Source of the DNA: Spirochaetota bacterium
GTDB taxonomy: Bacteria > Spirochaetota > Spirochaetia > Treponematales > Rectinemataceae
Direction of reading: 5' to 3'
Assembly: GCA_029265615.1 (NCBI GenBank)
Contig: JAJUIB010000016.1
Span: 1-64,000 of the forward strand
Length of the DNA stretch: 64,000 bases
In this document: piece after piece, positions 26,038-34,113 of the stretch
Position numbering within the stretch: position 1 is the stretch's first letter
How the letters are laid out: each line of letters begins with the position of its first letter
Notes under the pieces: model-generated
The model's input: the letters and a program-made list of their open reading frames with translations, nothing else
Database searches by the model: none
What the model was told of the DNA's origin: nothing
Program-made: the position numbers and the translations under genes

Positions 26038-27198
26038 ATGCCCTTTTTTAGGCCCTTCCGCCTCGAGCGGTTTTTCGCGGCGCACGAGTTTTCGGCACAG
26101 CACCTCCTTTGCACCTCGGACTGCGAAACCATGAGCGTCCGCGAGCTTCTCGCCCTCGAGCCGGAAAGCGAGGAAAGGCTTCTTGCCCTCCGCCTCGGCT
26201 ATACGGAGACGCGCGGGGATCCCGGACTCCGCGCCGACATCGCGCGACTCTACACGGGTCTCAGCCCCGACGAGGTCTTCGTCCATGCGGGCGCGGAGGA
26301 GGCGATCCTCAACCTTTGTCTTGCGGTCCTTGCACCGGGAGATCACGTCGTCGTCAACTTCCCCTGCTACCAATCTCTCGCGGAGATACCGCGCGCCCTC
26401 GGCTGCGCGGTGTCGCCCTGGAGGTTCCGCGAGGAAAACGGGCGCTGGCGGCTTGATCTTGACGAGCTCGACAGGCTCCTCCGCGCCCGTACCCGCCTCG
26501 TCGTTCTCAACTTGCCGCACAACCCGACCGGCGCCCTTATGCCCCGGGCCGACTTCGAGCGGGTGGTCGATGCGTGTAGGCGCGCCGGAGCGCTACTCCT
26601 CGTCGACGAGGTGTACCGACACCTCGAGCGCGACCCCGAGAGGCGCCTCCCCTCCGCCTGCGATATCTACGAAAACGGTGTGTCGCTCAACGTGCTTTCT
26701 AAAAGCGCGGGGCTCGCAGGACTCAGGATCGGCTGGCTCGCCTCGCGGCGCGCCGACATCCTCGACGAGGTCGCCATCGTAAAGGACTACAACTCGATCT
26801 GCGCTTCGGGCCCGAGCGAGGTCCTTGCGGGCATCGCGGTGCGCAATTTCGCGGCGATTGCCGAAAAGAACCGCGCACGTTGCGCGGCGAACCTCGGGCT
26901 ACTTGCCGCTTTTTTCGCGCGCCATCCCGGCTTCGCCGCCTGGAGCGACCCCGAGGGCGGCTCCATCGCGTTTCCGCGGCTCGGTCCGGATGCGGCCCGC
27001 GCCTTCCCGTCCAGCGAAGGGAAAGGCGGCGATGCGGAACGCCTCGCCCTAAGGCTCCTCGCCGATGCGGGCGTGCTACTCCTCCCCGGCGCCTACTACG
27101 ACTTCGATCCCGCCTATTTCCGGATCGGCTACGGCCGCGCATCGATGCCCGAGGCGCTTAAGGCGCTCGAAGCCTGGGTCGAAAGGCAGGGCCTGTAG
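26038..27198 (+). CDS. PLP-dependent aminotransferase, class I/II
   Basis: 386 residues, GGAGG seven bases before ATG 26038. The TETRGDPGLRADIARLYTG substrate region, NLPHNPTGALM (pyridine-ring Asn), DEVYRHLE and the Schiff-base Lys in LSKSAGLAGLRIGW are all present, as is the C-terminal Arg of FRIGYGR. It is convergent with a MocR-type regulator, a pair that is often functionally linked, but amino-acid specificity cannot be read. A hairpin (GCAGGG 27186-27191 with CCCTGC 27202-27207) covers its stop codon. Confidence 0.92.
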   Translation: MPFFRPFRLERFFAAHEFSAQHLLCTSDCETMSVRELLALEPESEERLLALRLGYTETRGDPGLRADIARLYTGLSPDEVFVHAGAEEAILNLCLAVLAPGDHVVVNFPCYQSLAEIPRALGCAVSPWRFREENGRWRLDLDELDRLLRARTRLVVLNLPHNPTGALMPRADFERVVDACRRAGALLLVDEVYRHLERDPERRLPSACDIYENGVSLNVLSKSAGLAGLRIGWLASRRADILDEVAIVKDYNSICASGPSEVLAGIAVRNFAAIAEKNRARCAANLGLLAAFFARHPGFAAWSDPEGGSIAFPRLGPDAARAFPSSEGKGGDAERLALRLLADAGVLLLPGAYYDFDPAYFRIGYGRASMPEALKALEAWVERQGL

Positions 27199-27226
27199 GG
27201 CCCCTGCGACCCAGCCTCGGCCTAGC

Positions 27227-28528
27227 CTAGCCTCCAAAGGTAGCGTAGAGCGCCCGCTCAAGGCGGGCGAGCGCCGCCGGCCATTCCGCCTCGCCGACCG
27301 ACATAAAGGAAAGCCGAAAGTGCGCCCGTGTCTCGGCCGCTAAGCCAAAGCGGGAACCCTCCGCCCATGGCGCCCGCTCAAGGCGCGGTTCCGCGGGCGC
27401 GCGCACCCAGAGATTGTAGCCGCGCGAGGCGGCAGGCACGGAGAGCGCGGGGAAGGACGAAAGCAGCCGCAGAAGCTCATCCCGGCGCCGCGTCGCGATC
27501 TTGACACAGGCCTGCTCGTGCCGATCGAGGAGGCCACTCGCGACGAGGCGTTCCACAAAGAACTGAAGCCATGCGGCGGGCCCCGGATCCGTTTCCGCTC
27601 GCAGGCGCGCAAGCGCGGCGAGGAAGTGTGGCGGCGCCGCGATAAGACCGATGCGCAAACCCGGCGCGCTCGATTTTGCAAGCGACTTGATCCAGATCGT
27701 GCGCTCGGGGACAAGATCGACAAAGCGTGGCACGTTCGAAGGTTCGAGTTCGGAGAGGTAGTCATCCTCGATGACCACAAGCTCGCGACGCCTTACGATC
27801 TCTGCGATGGCGCGCTTCCGCTCGGCCGAATAGCACAGCCCCGTCGGATTGTGGATATCCGGAACCGTGTAATACAGCGCAGGGCCTCCGCCCCCCTGTT
27901 CCGCCCAGAAACGGTCAAAGGCCTCGGGGTCAGGCCCCTCCTCGCCAAAGGGGATCGACGCGCGCGGCCGGAACATCGAAAGGGCGCCCGGATAGGTCGG
28001 TTCCTCGACCAGCGTCTCGGGCGCGCCGCGTCCGCTCGGACGAAAGGCGCCGCGACGCTCGCCACCAGAAAAGAGCCTGCGGCAGAGATCAAGCCCCTGC
28101 TGTCCTCCCGAGATGAGTAGGAGCGATTCGGGCGCAAGCGCAAAACGCCGCGCGAGCGTTTTAAGCAGACGAGGCTCGCCACGCGCATCGGAAGCCGAAA
28201 AAACCCTTTCCCGCTCGACCGCGAGCACCTCGGCAAAGAGCGCGCCCGCCTCTTCATAAGGAAAAAACTCCTCCGATACACGCGCGGCGGAAAAGTCCCC
28301 CGCGCGCTCCTCTGGCGGCGCGGGAAAGCGCACATAGCTTCCCGAACCTTGGCGATTGTCAACGAACCCGGCGGCAGCCAAAAGATCGAAGGCCTTTTGC
28401 GCGGTGAGCTTGTTGCACGCATAGCGCTCGGCAACCTCGCGGATCGAGGGGAGGCGTTCGCCCGGCCGCACTTCCCCTTCGTCGATCATGCGCTTTAAGT
28501 CTTCGACAATTCGCTCATAGACATGCAT
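27227..28528 (-). CDS. MocR-type GntR regulator with aminotransferase domain
   Basis: 433 residues from ATG 28528 (GAGAGGTGG upstream). The N-terminal winged helix covers residues 1-75 (GERLPSIREVAERYACNKLT; DNRQGSGSYV). A fold-type I PLP domain follows, with YTVPDIHNPTGLCYS, VVIEDDYLSEL and the PLP Lys in KSLAKSSAPGLRIGL. MocR proteins usually control PLP, amino-acid or transporter genes. The convergent aminotransferase at 26038-27198 is the nearest candidate partner. Confidence 0.92.
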   Translation of the reverse strand: MHVYERIVEDLKRMIDEGEVRPGERLPSIREVAERYACNKLTAQKAFDLLAAAGFVDNRQGSGSYVRFPAPPEERAGDFSAARVSEEFFPYEEAGALFAEVLAVERERVFSASDARGEPRLLKTLARRFALAPESLLLISGGQQGLDLCRRLFSGGERRGAFRPSGRGAPETLVEEPTYPGALSMFRPRASIPFGEEGPDPEAFDRFWAEQGGGGPALYYTVPDIHNPTGLCYSAERKRAIAEIVRRRELVVIEDDYLSELEPSNVPRFVDLVPERTIWIKSLAKSSAPGLRIGLIAAPPHFLAALARLRAETDPGPAAWLQFFVERLVASGLLDRHEQACVKIATRRRDELLRLLSSFPALSVPAASRGYNLWVRAPAEPRLERAPWAEGSRFGLAAETRAHFRLSFMSVGEAEWPAALARLERALYATFGG

Positions 28529-28712
28529 CCACGCCACCTCTCGACGCAAAGACACGAGTATACGTGCACCACATCACCACCAAAGGCTTTGTGCGGCATG
28601 CACGCCCATCGTAGCGTGCAAAAAACATAGCACAGGCCCCCCTTAAGAGGGAACATGCGCGAGCGCCTCATCTGCGGCGGCGCCATCATGAGGCTTGCCG
28701 CACAACGCTCCC

Positions 28713-28745
28713 AAAAAACGCTGGCCGCCCTTTGGGCGGCCAGCG
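28713..28745 (-). terminator. Rho-independent terminator of the DUF5692 gene
   Basis: A perfect 12-bp stem, CGCTGGCCGCCC (28719-28730) and GGGCGGCCAGCG (28734-28745), closes a 3-base loop. On the minus strand it is followed by TTTTTT (28713-28718). It lies about 45 bases beyond the stop at 28789 and is the clearest intrinsic terminator in the window. The rest of the 28529-28788 gap shows nothing else. Confidence 0.9.
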
Positions 28746-28788
28746 ATGAGCACAGAGACGGACAACCGGCTCTTCGTCCGCGGGGGCC

Positions 28789-29703
28789 TCACCGGCCTGC
28801 GGCGACGCGCGTGTATGCGGCAAGATCGGTAAAGAGCTCTTCCTTGAGGGGATTCTTCCGGTGCTTAACGACCCTGTAAAGCCAGAAACCGAAGACCGTA
28901 AGATTGGAGACGAAGGAAAGGCCGCTCACCACCCAGAGCGCATCGACGCGGTGGGAGGACTTCACCGCGAACATCGAAGTGTCAACGAATCCAGGGAAGC
29001 ACATCACGAACATCATCCAGATCGCGAGGGTCTGTGCCCGGTGCTGGAGCCAGGCGCCCCGCTTGATAAGGAAGGCGGGGATGGTGCACGAGACGAGCAG
29101 GGCGGCGCCGGCATAGAACGCATGGTCGGAGACGCAGTTATAAACGTAGGCGAAATTCCACAGGTCGTAGGCGACAATCCAGAACCAGAGCATGTCCGGC
29201 CAAAGCATATCCTGCGTTTTGTCCTTGCTGATGAAAATACCCATCCAGCCCGTGATCGTAATGATGTTGAGGATGCCCGCAATGCCGTTGAGCACGTTCC
29301 AGGGCCCGCCCACCATCATCACGCCGTCGATCATGCCCTGCATGCCAGCAACCTGAAAATCGCGGATCACGGCTTCGAGAATGTTGAGCGCGAGGATGAA
29401 GGGGGGGAACATCAGCGCCAGCTTGTTCGCCGCAATTTTCTTGTGGTAACGGAGCGCCATGAAACCGAGCGTGCCCGCAAGCGCGGAGTAGACCTTTGCC
29501 CAGTGGAACCAGGTACCGACACTCGTGCCGGGACCGGCGCTACGCGGCCACACCGCAACCGTCAGCACGAGGGGCAGAGCGATGAACATCGCCCGCGACA
29601 GCCATTTGCTTGCACGGGCAAGCTCGTTGAGGAGCATGAGGCCAAAGAGCACGGCGAACCACATGAGCGCGGAATACCAGGGTATGGACTGGAATAGGAA
29701 CAT
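28789..29703 (-). CDS. DUF5692-family membrane protein
   Basis: 304 residues with about eight to nine membrane segments. MMVGGPWNVLNGIAGILN, the WPDMLWFWIVAYDLWNFAYV segment and the C-terminal NPLKEELFTDLAAYTRVA are reminiscent of DUF5692 proteins, whose role is unknown. It is transcribed alone: its own promoter at 29790-29818 and terminator at 28713-28745 bracket it. No enzymatic motif seen. Confidence 0.75.
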   Translation of the reverse strand: MFLFQSIPWYSALMWFAVLFGLMLLNELARASKWLSRAMFIALPLVLTVAVWPRSAGPGTSVGTWFHWAKVYSALAGTLGFMALRYHKKIAANKLALMFPPFILALNILEAVIRDFQVAGMQGMIDGVMMVGGPWNVLNGIAGILNIITITGWMGIFISKDKTQDMLWPDMLWFWIVAYDLWNFAYVYNCVSDHAFYAGAALLVSCTIPAFLIKRGAWLQHRAQTLAIWMMFVMCFPGFVDTSMFAVKSSHRVDALWVVSGLSFVSNLTVFGFWLYRVVKHRKNPLKEELFTDLAAYTRVAAGR

Positions 29704-29789
29704 GGGAACCTCGCGAGCGCGGGGGGCGAAAGGGCTCCGGCGCGCGGGAGAGCTAGAGCGTTGCGCATCCGGCGACGCCGGGATGCTCC

Positions 29790-29818
29790 AGTATCTTCCT
29801 CATGGAAAGCAATGTCAA
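29790..29818 (-). promoter_or_regulatory. Strong predicted promoter of the DUF5692 gene
   Basis: On the minus strand a perfect -35 TTGACA (29813-29818) and GATACT (29790-29795) are 17 bases apart. The start codon is about 85 bases downstream of the expected initiation site. A second copy of the 9-base block containing TTGACA (TGTCAACAT on plus, 29846-29854) lies 33 bases upstream of the first (29813-29821), so tandem promoters or a repeated activator site are possible. The surrounding 29820-29940 stretch is clearly AT-richer than the genes. Confidence 0.6.
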
Positions 29819-29944
29819 CATACGGGCAATTTTTACCGACATAATTGTCAACATCGCACACTTTTGTCTATATAAACACAAACGTCACTCATTTTACCCA
29901 CTATCGTCGCAGAGTAGCCACATATACCAGGAAGCTAGCCGGAT

Positions 29945-30682
29945 TTAAACGCGCGCCGTTTTCCGCGCATAGAGCTTGCGCCTGCCTGCGCGGCCGACTT
30001 CGACAAGGAGCCCGGCGCGTGCATAGGCGTACAGGAGCTTCCGCACACGCTCGGGCGCTACGCCGAGAGCCTCGCCCAAGCCGCGCGAATCAAAAGGTGT
30101 GGCAAGATCGCGCGGAATGAGCGAAAGCCAGTCGCTTCGTGTCGTAAGCCGCCGCGACGACAGAAGCTCTTCGAGCATGCGGTCGGCCGTGCGGTCGCCG
30201 CGCCGTTTCCAGGAGCCCGAACCATCGCGGACTCGGAGCACGGCGTCACGGACAAACACCACCTCAAACGACACGCGCGGCGCGGCGATGAGCGCGCTTG
30301 CGTGCACGAGCTCGTCGAAAAGCTGGTAGATGTCGCCGTGCTTGGGGCTCCGCCGCTCCGAGACAAGCTCACCCGAATCGGGATTAAGACGCCTGATGCG
30401 CGTCTCCACGGCGATGGGATAGACGACGCGGACACGATGGCCCCGCGCGGCAAGATAGAGTACCTTGGGAGCGAGCTTCCCGAGCCCAACGGTTTGCACC
30501 TCGAGGAGCTCGCCGTCCGCCTTCACGAGGTCGACCACCTTGCCGTCGACGGGAACCTCGAATCGGTCGCCCGGCCCCGCAAGCCGCCTTTTGAGCTCGG
30601 CGTGGAGGCTTCCCTCGGCGTATAGGTTGATACCTGCGTGCTCGGCGAGCTCGGTGAGGGAAGATGCAGTCCGCGCGGGCAT
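29945..30682 (-). CDS. Unknown protein: PD-(D/E)XK-nuclease-like core plus winged helix
   Basis: 245 residues. The first 75 residues contain a Glu-bearing helix (GSLHAELKRRL), then VPVDGKVVDLVKADGELLEVQT followed by an Ala/Leu-rich helix and a VRVVYPI strand. This order (E, then D, then E-x-Q on the next strand) fits a PD-(D/E)XK core with Gln in place of Lys. The last 90 residues (DWLSLIPRDLATPF; LGEALGVAPERVRKLLYAYA) look like a winged helix with a basic end. Single gene with no clear operon partner. Could be a repair or restriction-related nuclease, or an inactive DNA-binding relative. Confidence 0.6.
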   Translation of the reverse strand: MPARTASSLTELAEHAGINLYAEGSLHAELKRRLAGPGDRFEVPVDGKVVDLVKADGELLEVQTVGLGKLAPKVLYLAARGHRVRVVYPIAVETRIRRLNPDSGELVSERRSPKHGDIYQLFDELVHASALIAAPRVSFEVVFVRDAVLRVRDGSGSWKRRGDRTADRMLEELLSSRRLTTRSDWLSLIPRDLATPFDSRGLGEALGVAPERVRKLLYAYARAGLLVEVGRAGRRKLYARKTARV

Positions 30683-30693
30683 GCCGCACTATA

Positions 30694-30730
30694 GCCCCGC
30701 CCCTGAGCGAAGGCAATACGGGGGCGGGGC
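30694..30730 (-). terminator. Large GC stem-loop after the NapH-pair operon
   Basis: GCCCCGCCCC (30694-30703) and GGGGCGGGGC (30721-30730) form a perfect 10-bp stem with a 17-base loop, 12 bases beyond the stop of the 30742-31578 gene. There is no U-run, so it may be a Rho-assisted end or a 3' protecting structure. Confidence 0.45.
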
Positions 30731-30741
30731 GGTTTTCCGCG

Positions 30742-31578
30742 CTATTTGGGCGCAAGCGCCGAAAGCCTCTCCTTCATCTCGGAAAACGAAAGGCCCTTGG
30801 CCGCGCAGTAGTCGCGCACCGTTTCGGAAGGCTTTCCAAGGCCGCCAAGAAGCGCTTCGATGGCCGCAAGGTCAAAGCCCCAGGATTTAAGGTCGCCGAA
30901 CGTGGTTTTTCCGGTGACGGTCCCCGCCGTGGCTACATGCGTCTCGCCGGCTCCCGTTGTACCGCCTGCACCCCCCGCCGCGCCGCCAGCGGACAAAGCG
31001 GTGGCGGCAGGCGCGGACGTGGCGGCCGCCTGCGCGCTACCGCCAGCGGGCGGCACGGCGACCTGCGCGGTGCTCGTCTTTCCCGCTTCGGCGCTCGGCT
31101 GCGGGAAGGCCCGCGTGGCGGCGGCTTCGATCGCGGCGCGATCCCCTCTACCCTCCGCGCGGAGCACCGCGATCGCGGAAAGCGGCAATATTGTGTCCGC
31201 CTCGGGCGCATGCGGTAGCCCCGTATACAGGGCGACAAAAAGCCGCACGGAATCGGTGCCGATCTCCGAACCCGCGGGCAAACCCATAGCGGCGTACTTT
31301 GCCTCGAGGCTGTTCGCTTTGTCCGTCGCGGAAGCAGCCCCGAAGGCCGTAAGAATGCTAGCTACGGGGATATTGAAGGCCTTCCCCACATCCGCCCAGG
31401 TATAGGAGCCACGAATGTCCCCCGGACTCGGCATGCCCGCGAATTCGCCCGTTTTGATGCGGGCAGGCTCCTTCGTATTCTGCGTCTTCCACAGACCGAG
31501 TCCCGCAGAAAGCGCGATGCCGCCAAACACGGCGCCAAGGACAAGGACGCCGAGCGTCCGCGTGTTGACGCGTATCAT
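30742..31578 (-). CDS. Membrane-anchored protein with two copies of a small helical domain, partner of the NapH-like protein
   Basis: 278 residues. One N-terminal membrane anchor (LGVLVLGAVFGGIALSAGLGL), then DIRGSYTWADVGKAFNIPV, a helix-turn module often seen appended to NapH/NosR-like ferredoxin proteins. After a long Ala/Gly/Thr-rich flexible linker (about residues 150-225) a second related module reads GKTTFGDLKSWGFDLAAIEA and LGKPSETVRDYCAAKGLSF. No cofactor motif. It overlaps the ferredoxin membrane gene by ATGA, so it is probably a periplasmic scaffold of that electron-transfer unit. Confidence 0.7.
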   Translation of the reverse strand: MIRVNTRTLGVLVLGAVFGGIALSAGLGLWKTQNTKEPARIKTGEFAGMPSPGDIRGSYTWADVGKAFNIPVASILTAFGAASATDKANSLEAKYAAMGLPAGSEIGTDSVRLFVALYTGLPHAPEADTILPLSAIAVLRAEGRGDRAAIEAAATRAFPQPSAEAGKTSTAQVAVPPAGGSAQAAATSAPAATALSAGGAAGGAGGTTGAGETHVATAGTVTGKTTFGDLKSWGFDLAAIEALLGGLGKPSETVRDYCAAKGLSFSEMKERLSALAPK

Positions 31579-32453
31579 ACCGCGCCTCCTTTGGCGGCCG
31601 CCGTACCGGACTCCTCAAGCCGCCCCGCGGCAAGCTCAACCGTTCCGGGAACAGGACATGCCGCCTCGCTCGTGCACATAAGACAGCTTATGCATTGATG
31701 GTCGCGAACGAGGGTCGCCCCCTCGACCTCGATGTTCATGGGACAGGCCCGTGTACAGGCATGACAGGCGATGCAGGTCGAGGCCTTGCGCCTGATGCCG
31801 AAAATGCGTAGCAGGTTGAACAAGCCGAGGAATGCACCGTAAGGACAGGCATATTTGCAGAAAGGCCGTTCGATGGCGAGCGAGGCGAGAACCGTGAGGC
31901 CGAGCGCGACAAAGCCCCCCACCGCAACCTCTCCCGTCCAAAAATTAAAAAGAGCATAGTAGGGATCATAGTCCTGGAAAAAAAGTTTCCCCGAGACGAT
32001 CGTCATGTAGCTCACCCAGACGAAAACGCCGTACCGGAGAAAGCGAAGCGCCTTGTCGAGCCTGGGAGGGAGGAGCGCGTTGTAGCGTTTGCCGAAGAGC
32101 CTCTTCCCAATCTTGCCTATCCATTCCTGGAAGCTACCGAAGGGGCAGGCCCAGCCGCAGATCGCGGGTCCAAAAAGGAGCGCAAGAACGAGCGAGATGA
32201 CCGCCAGGACAACGGAGGACTGGTGTACCTTTTTGACGAGCGTGCCAGCGCTCGCAAGCTGCCAGAACGACACCACCCCGCCGAAGGGACAGATCGCGTG
32301 AAGCGATGCAGAGCCCGCAAGGGGGAGTTCGACGCCGCGTTCCTTGAGTGCGCTCGTCGTCACGATGAGCGCGACGAGCACGAAGAAAAACACCTGAATA
32401 ACGCGCCGCCATACTTGGGCCGAGCGGCGCCGTGCCATTGCACGTTCGGGCAT
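31575..32453 (-). CDS. NapH/CcoG-like 4Fe-4S membrane protein
   Basis: 292 residues. Four or five membrane segments carry the two CxxxCP motifs of this class, CGWACPFGSFQEW and CKYACPYGAF. The C-terminal cytoplasmic part has two [4Fe-4S] sites, CIACHACTRACP and the less regular CISCLMCTSEAACP (an extra residue before the last Cys). NapH-like proteins move electrons from quinol or a flavoprotein across the inner membrane. No NapG, RnfG or FMN-binding protein is next to it, so the acceptor is unknown. Confidence 0.88.
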   Translation of the reverse strand: MPERAMARRRSAQVWRRVIQVFFFVLVALIVTTSALKERGVELPLAGSASLHAICPFGGVVSFWQLASAGTLVKKVHQSSVVLAVISLVLALLFGPAICGWACPFGSFQEWIGKIGKRLFGKRYNALLPPRLDKALRFLRYGVFVWVSYMTIVSGKLFFQDYDPYYALFNFWTGEVAVGGFVALGLTVLASLAIERPFCKYACPYGAFLGLFNLLRIFGIRRKASTCIACHACTRACPMNIEVEGATLVRDHQCISCLMCTSEAACPVPGTVELAAGRLEESGTAAAKGGAV

Positions 32454-32523
32454 AGGAACCTCCTTGCGCTAGGGAGATGCGCCATGCGTGGATTCGGCCA
32501 CAGGCTGGCGCAGCTATATTCTT

Positions 32524-32542
32524 AAAGCAAGAAGCATGCCAA
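32524..32542 (-). promoter_or_regulatory. Possible sigma-54 promoter of the NapH-like operon
   Basis: The minus strand reads TTGGCATGCTTCTTGCTTT, which fits YTGGCACG-N4-TTGCW with one change and has GG and GC exactly 10 bases apart. It lies about 70 bases upstream of the start at 32453, which has its own AAGGAGG. Spirochaetes commonly have RpoN. No enhancer-binding protein is encoded nearby, so this remains a pattern match. Confidence 0.35.
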
Positions 32543-32657
32543 AAACAAAACAATGCGACGAAACGTAAAAACACAGCGGGTGGCCCTGCATCCGCATCTC
32601 TCAGTCATACCGGACTCTAACCACCATAATTTGAGGAAAAAAAGGATGCAAGGCTCC

Positions 32658-32693
32658 GGGAAAAAAACGCCCGTAGCGGGGCGCTTTTTCCCG
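32658..32693 (-). terminator. Intrinsic terminator of the tup-moa operon
   Basis: CGCCC (32668-32672) and GGGCG (32679-32683) with flanking A7 and T5 make a hairpin whose minus-strand transcript ends in UUUUUUU. It lies about 30 bases beyond the stop of mog. Because the flanks are A and T, it could also end plus-strand transcripts. Confidence 0.7.
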
Positions 32694-32715
32694 CAAGGCG
32701 GAGATCACCGCCGCT

Positions 32716-33183
32716 TTAATGCCCTTCGCCGCGCGCCATTTTGACGCCATGCTCCAAGAGCGGCGCAAGAAGCGCCGCGCAAAAGCGCGCGGCGCGCTCG
32801 CTTCCGGGGAAGTTCACGACATACTGCATGCCGCGCATCCCCGCCTCGCCGCGCGAGAACACGGAGTTCGGCGTCTCCTCGAGCGAGCGCAGGCGGAGAT
32901 ACTCCGCGATGCCGGGCATAGCACGGTCGCAATACGCGCGGGTCGCCTCGGGCGTACGGTCGCGGGGCGAGGGGCCCGTGCCCCCCGTCGTGATGATCCA
33001 ATCCGCGTCCGGGTGCCTGCCCAAGGCGGCGAGCACCGAGGACTCGCCGTCGGGAACAACCTCGCGCTCGATCTCCGCCTCCGGGAGCGCCGCGCGAAGG
33101 CACTCCTCGATCGCGGGCCCCGAACGGTCGGCGTACACGCCCGCGGCGGCCCTATCCGATACGGTAACGACCGCGATCCGCAC
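32716..33183 (-). CDS. mog: Molybdopterin adenylyltransferase (MogA/MoaB family)
   Basis: 155 residues. VVTVSDRAAAGVYADRSGP, TTGGTGPSPRDRTPEAT and VNFPGSERAARFC match the molybdopterin-binding adenylyltransferase fold. It adenylates molybdopterin before metal insertion by MoeA. Last gene of the tungstate/cofactor operon. Its start lies 32 bases inside the end of the MOSC gene, so coupling is likely. Confidence 0.92.
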   Translation of the reverse strand: MRIAVVTVSDRAAAGVYADRSGPAIEECLRAALPEAEIEREVVPDGESSVLAALGRHPDADWIITTGGTGPSPRDRTPEATRAYCDRAMPGIAEYLRLRSLEETPNSVFSRGEAGMRGMQYVVNFPGSERAARFCAALLAPLLEHGVKMARGEGH

Positions 33184-33649
33184 GACGCACCTCCCCCCCC
33201 CGTATGACGCGCGCGAATATCCCCTTGCGCGGCATCACGCAATCACCGACAAGCCTCCTGATCTCGCAGGCGGCATGGCACTCCTTGCCGATCCTCGAGA
33301 CCTCGAGCACCGCCTCGCCCATTTCGATCCTCGTGCCGATGGGTAGCTCGTGGAGAGCGACGCCGCGCGTCGTGACGTTTTCCGCGAAGTCACCGGGTCG
33401 GATGCCGTCAACGTCCGCCTTGATGCAACCGGACACGCGCCCCGAACGAAGGAGCTCGTCGGCGGCCTCGATTTCCTCGACCGCGAGAAATGAAACCTGG
33501 CGGTCCTCAGCCCCTCCTGCGTGGGCGTCGCACGCGACGCCCTTACCCGCCTCGAGGAGCACGGTATCAACGGGCTTTTTTCTGACGCCCTTCCGATCTG
33601 AAACGTTGAGCGAAACTATTTCGAATTCCCCCATAGGTGCAATCGGCAT
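33152..33649 (-). CDS. MOSC-domain protein
   Basis: 165 residues from ATG 33649; the stop of moaC and this start share a base (TGATG). A KGVRKKPVDTVLL strand, DAHAGG and QVSFLAVEEI, then CHAACEIRRLVGDCVMPRKG contain the MOSC Cys pattern. MOSC domains bind molybdopterin or transfer sulfur to it; stand-alone versions occur in moa operons. Probably handles the tungsten or molybdenum pterin here. Confidence 0.9.
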   Translation of the reverse strand: MPIAPMGEFEIVSLNVSDRKGVRKKPVDTVLLEAGKGVACDAHAGGAEDRQVSFLAVEEIEAADELLRSGRVSGCIKADVDGIRPGDFAENVTTRGVALHELPIGTRIEMGEAVLEVSRIGKECHAACEIRRLVGDCVMPRKGIFARVIRGGEVRRADRGRYRIG

Positions 33650-34113
33650 CACGACACCTCCTCCTTGGTCTTTTCGACGAGCCTGATCTCCCCGATGCGC
33701 ATATCCTTGTCGACCGCCTTGCACATGTCGTACACCGTGAGCGCGGCAACGGAGACCGCAGTCAGCGCCTCCATCTCAATGCCGGTCTTGTCGGTGCAGA
33801 CCGCCCTCGCCTCGATGGCGACCCCCCGTCCGTCGAGGGCGAGGTGGACTTTCACATGCTCGATCTCGATGTTGTGGCACAGAGGAATGAGCTCGCTCGT
33901 CCGCTTGGCAGCCATCACACCCGCAATGCGCGCGGCCGCAAGAACATCGCCCTTCGAAAGCGCGTTTGCGCGTACGAGCTCGATCGTCGACGGCGAAAGG
34001 TCGATACGCCCCGCGGCCCAAGCCGTGCGCCGCATTCGCGGCTTTGCCGAGACATCGACCATCCGCGCCTTTCCCCCCTCGTCTACATGCGTAAGCCCTT
34101 CCTGCACGATCAC
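33649..34113 (-). CDS. moaC: Cyclic pyranopterin monophosphate synthase MoaC
   Basis: 154 residues from GTG 34113, which has ATAGGAGG just upstream and overlaps the moaA stop as GTGA. THVDEGGKARMVDVS, SELIPLCHNIEIEHV, KTGIEMEALTAVSVAALTVY and the catalytic Lys/Asp region KAVDKDMRIG are hallmark MoaC motifs. It converts the MoaA product to cPMP. Confidence 0.95.
   Translation of the reverse strand: MIVQEGLTHVDEGGKARMVDVSAKPRMRRTAWAAGRIDLSPSTIELVRANALSKGDVLAAARIAGVMAAKRTSELIPLCHNIEIEHVKVHLALDGRGVAIEARAVCTDKTGIEMEALTAVSVAALTVYDMCKAVDKDMRIGEIRLVEKTKEEVS

Noticed and set aside
32553-32744. Small plus-strand open frame of 63 codons
   Set aside because: It runs straight through the terminator hairpin of the mog gene, has no Shine-Dalgarno site and an unnatural composition.
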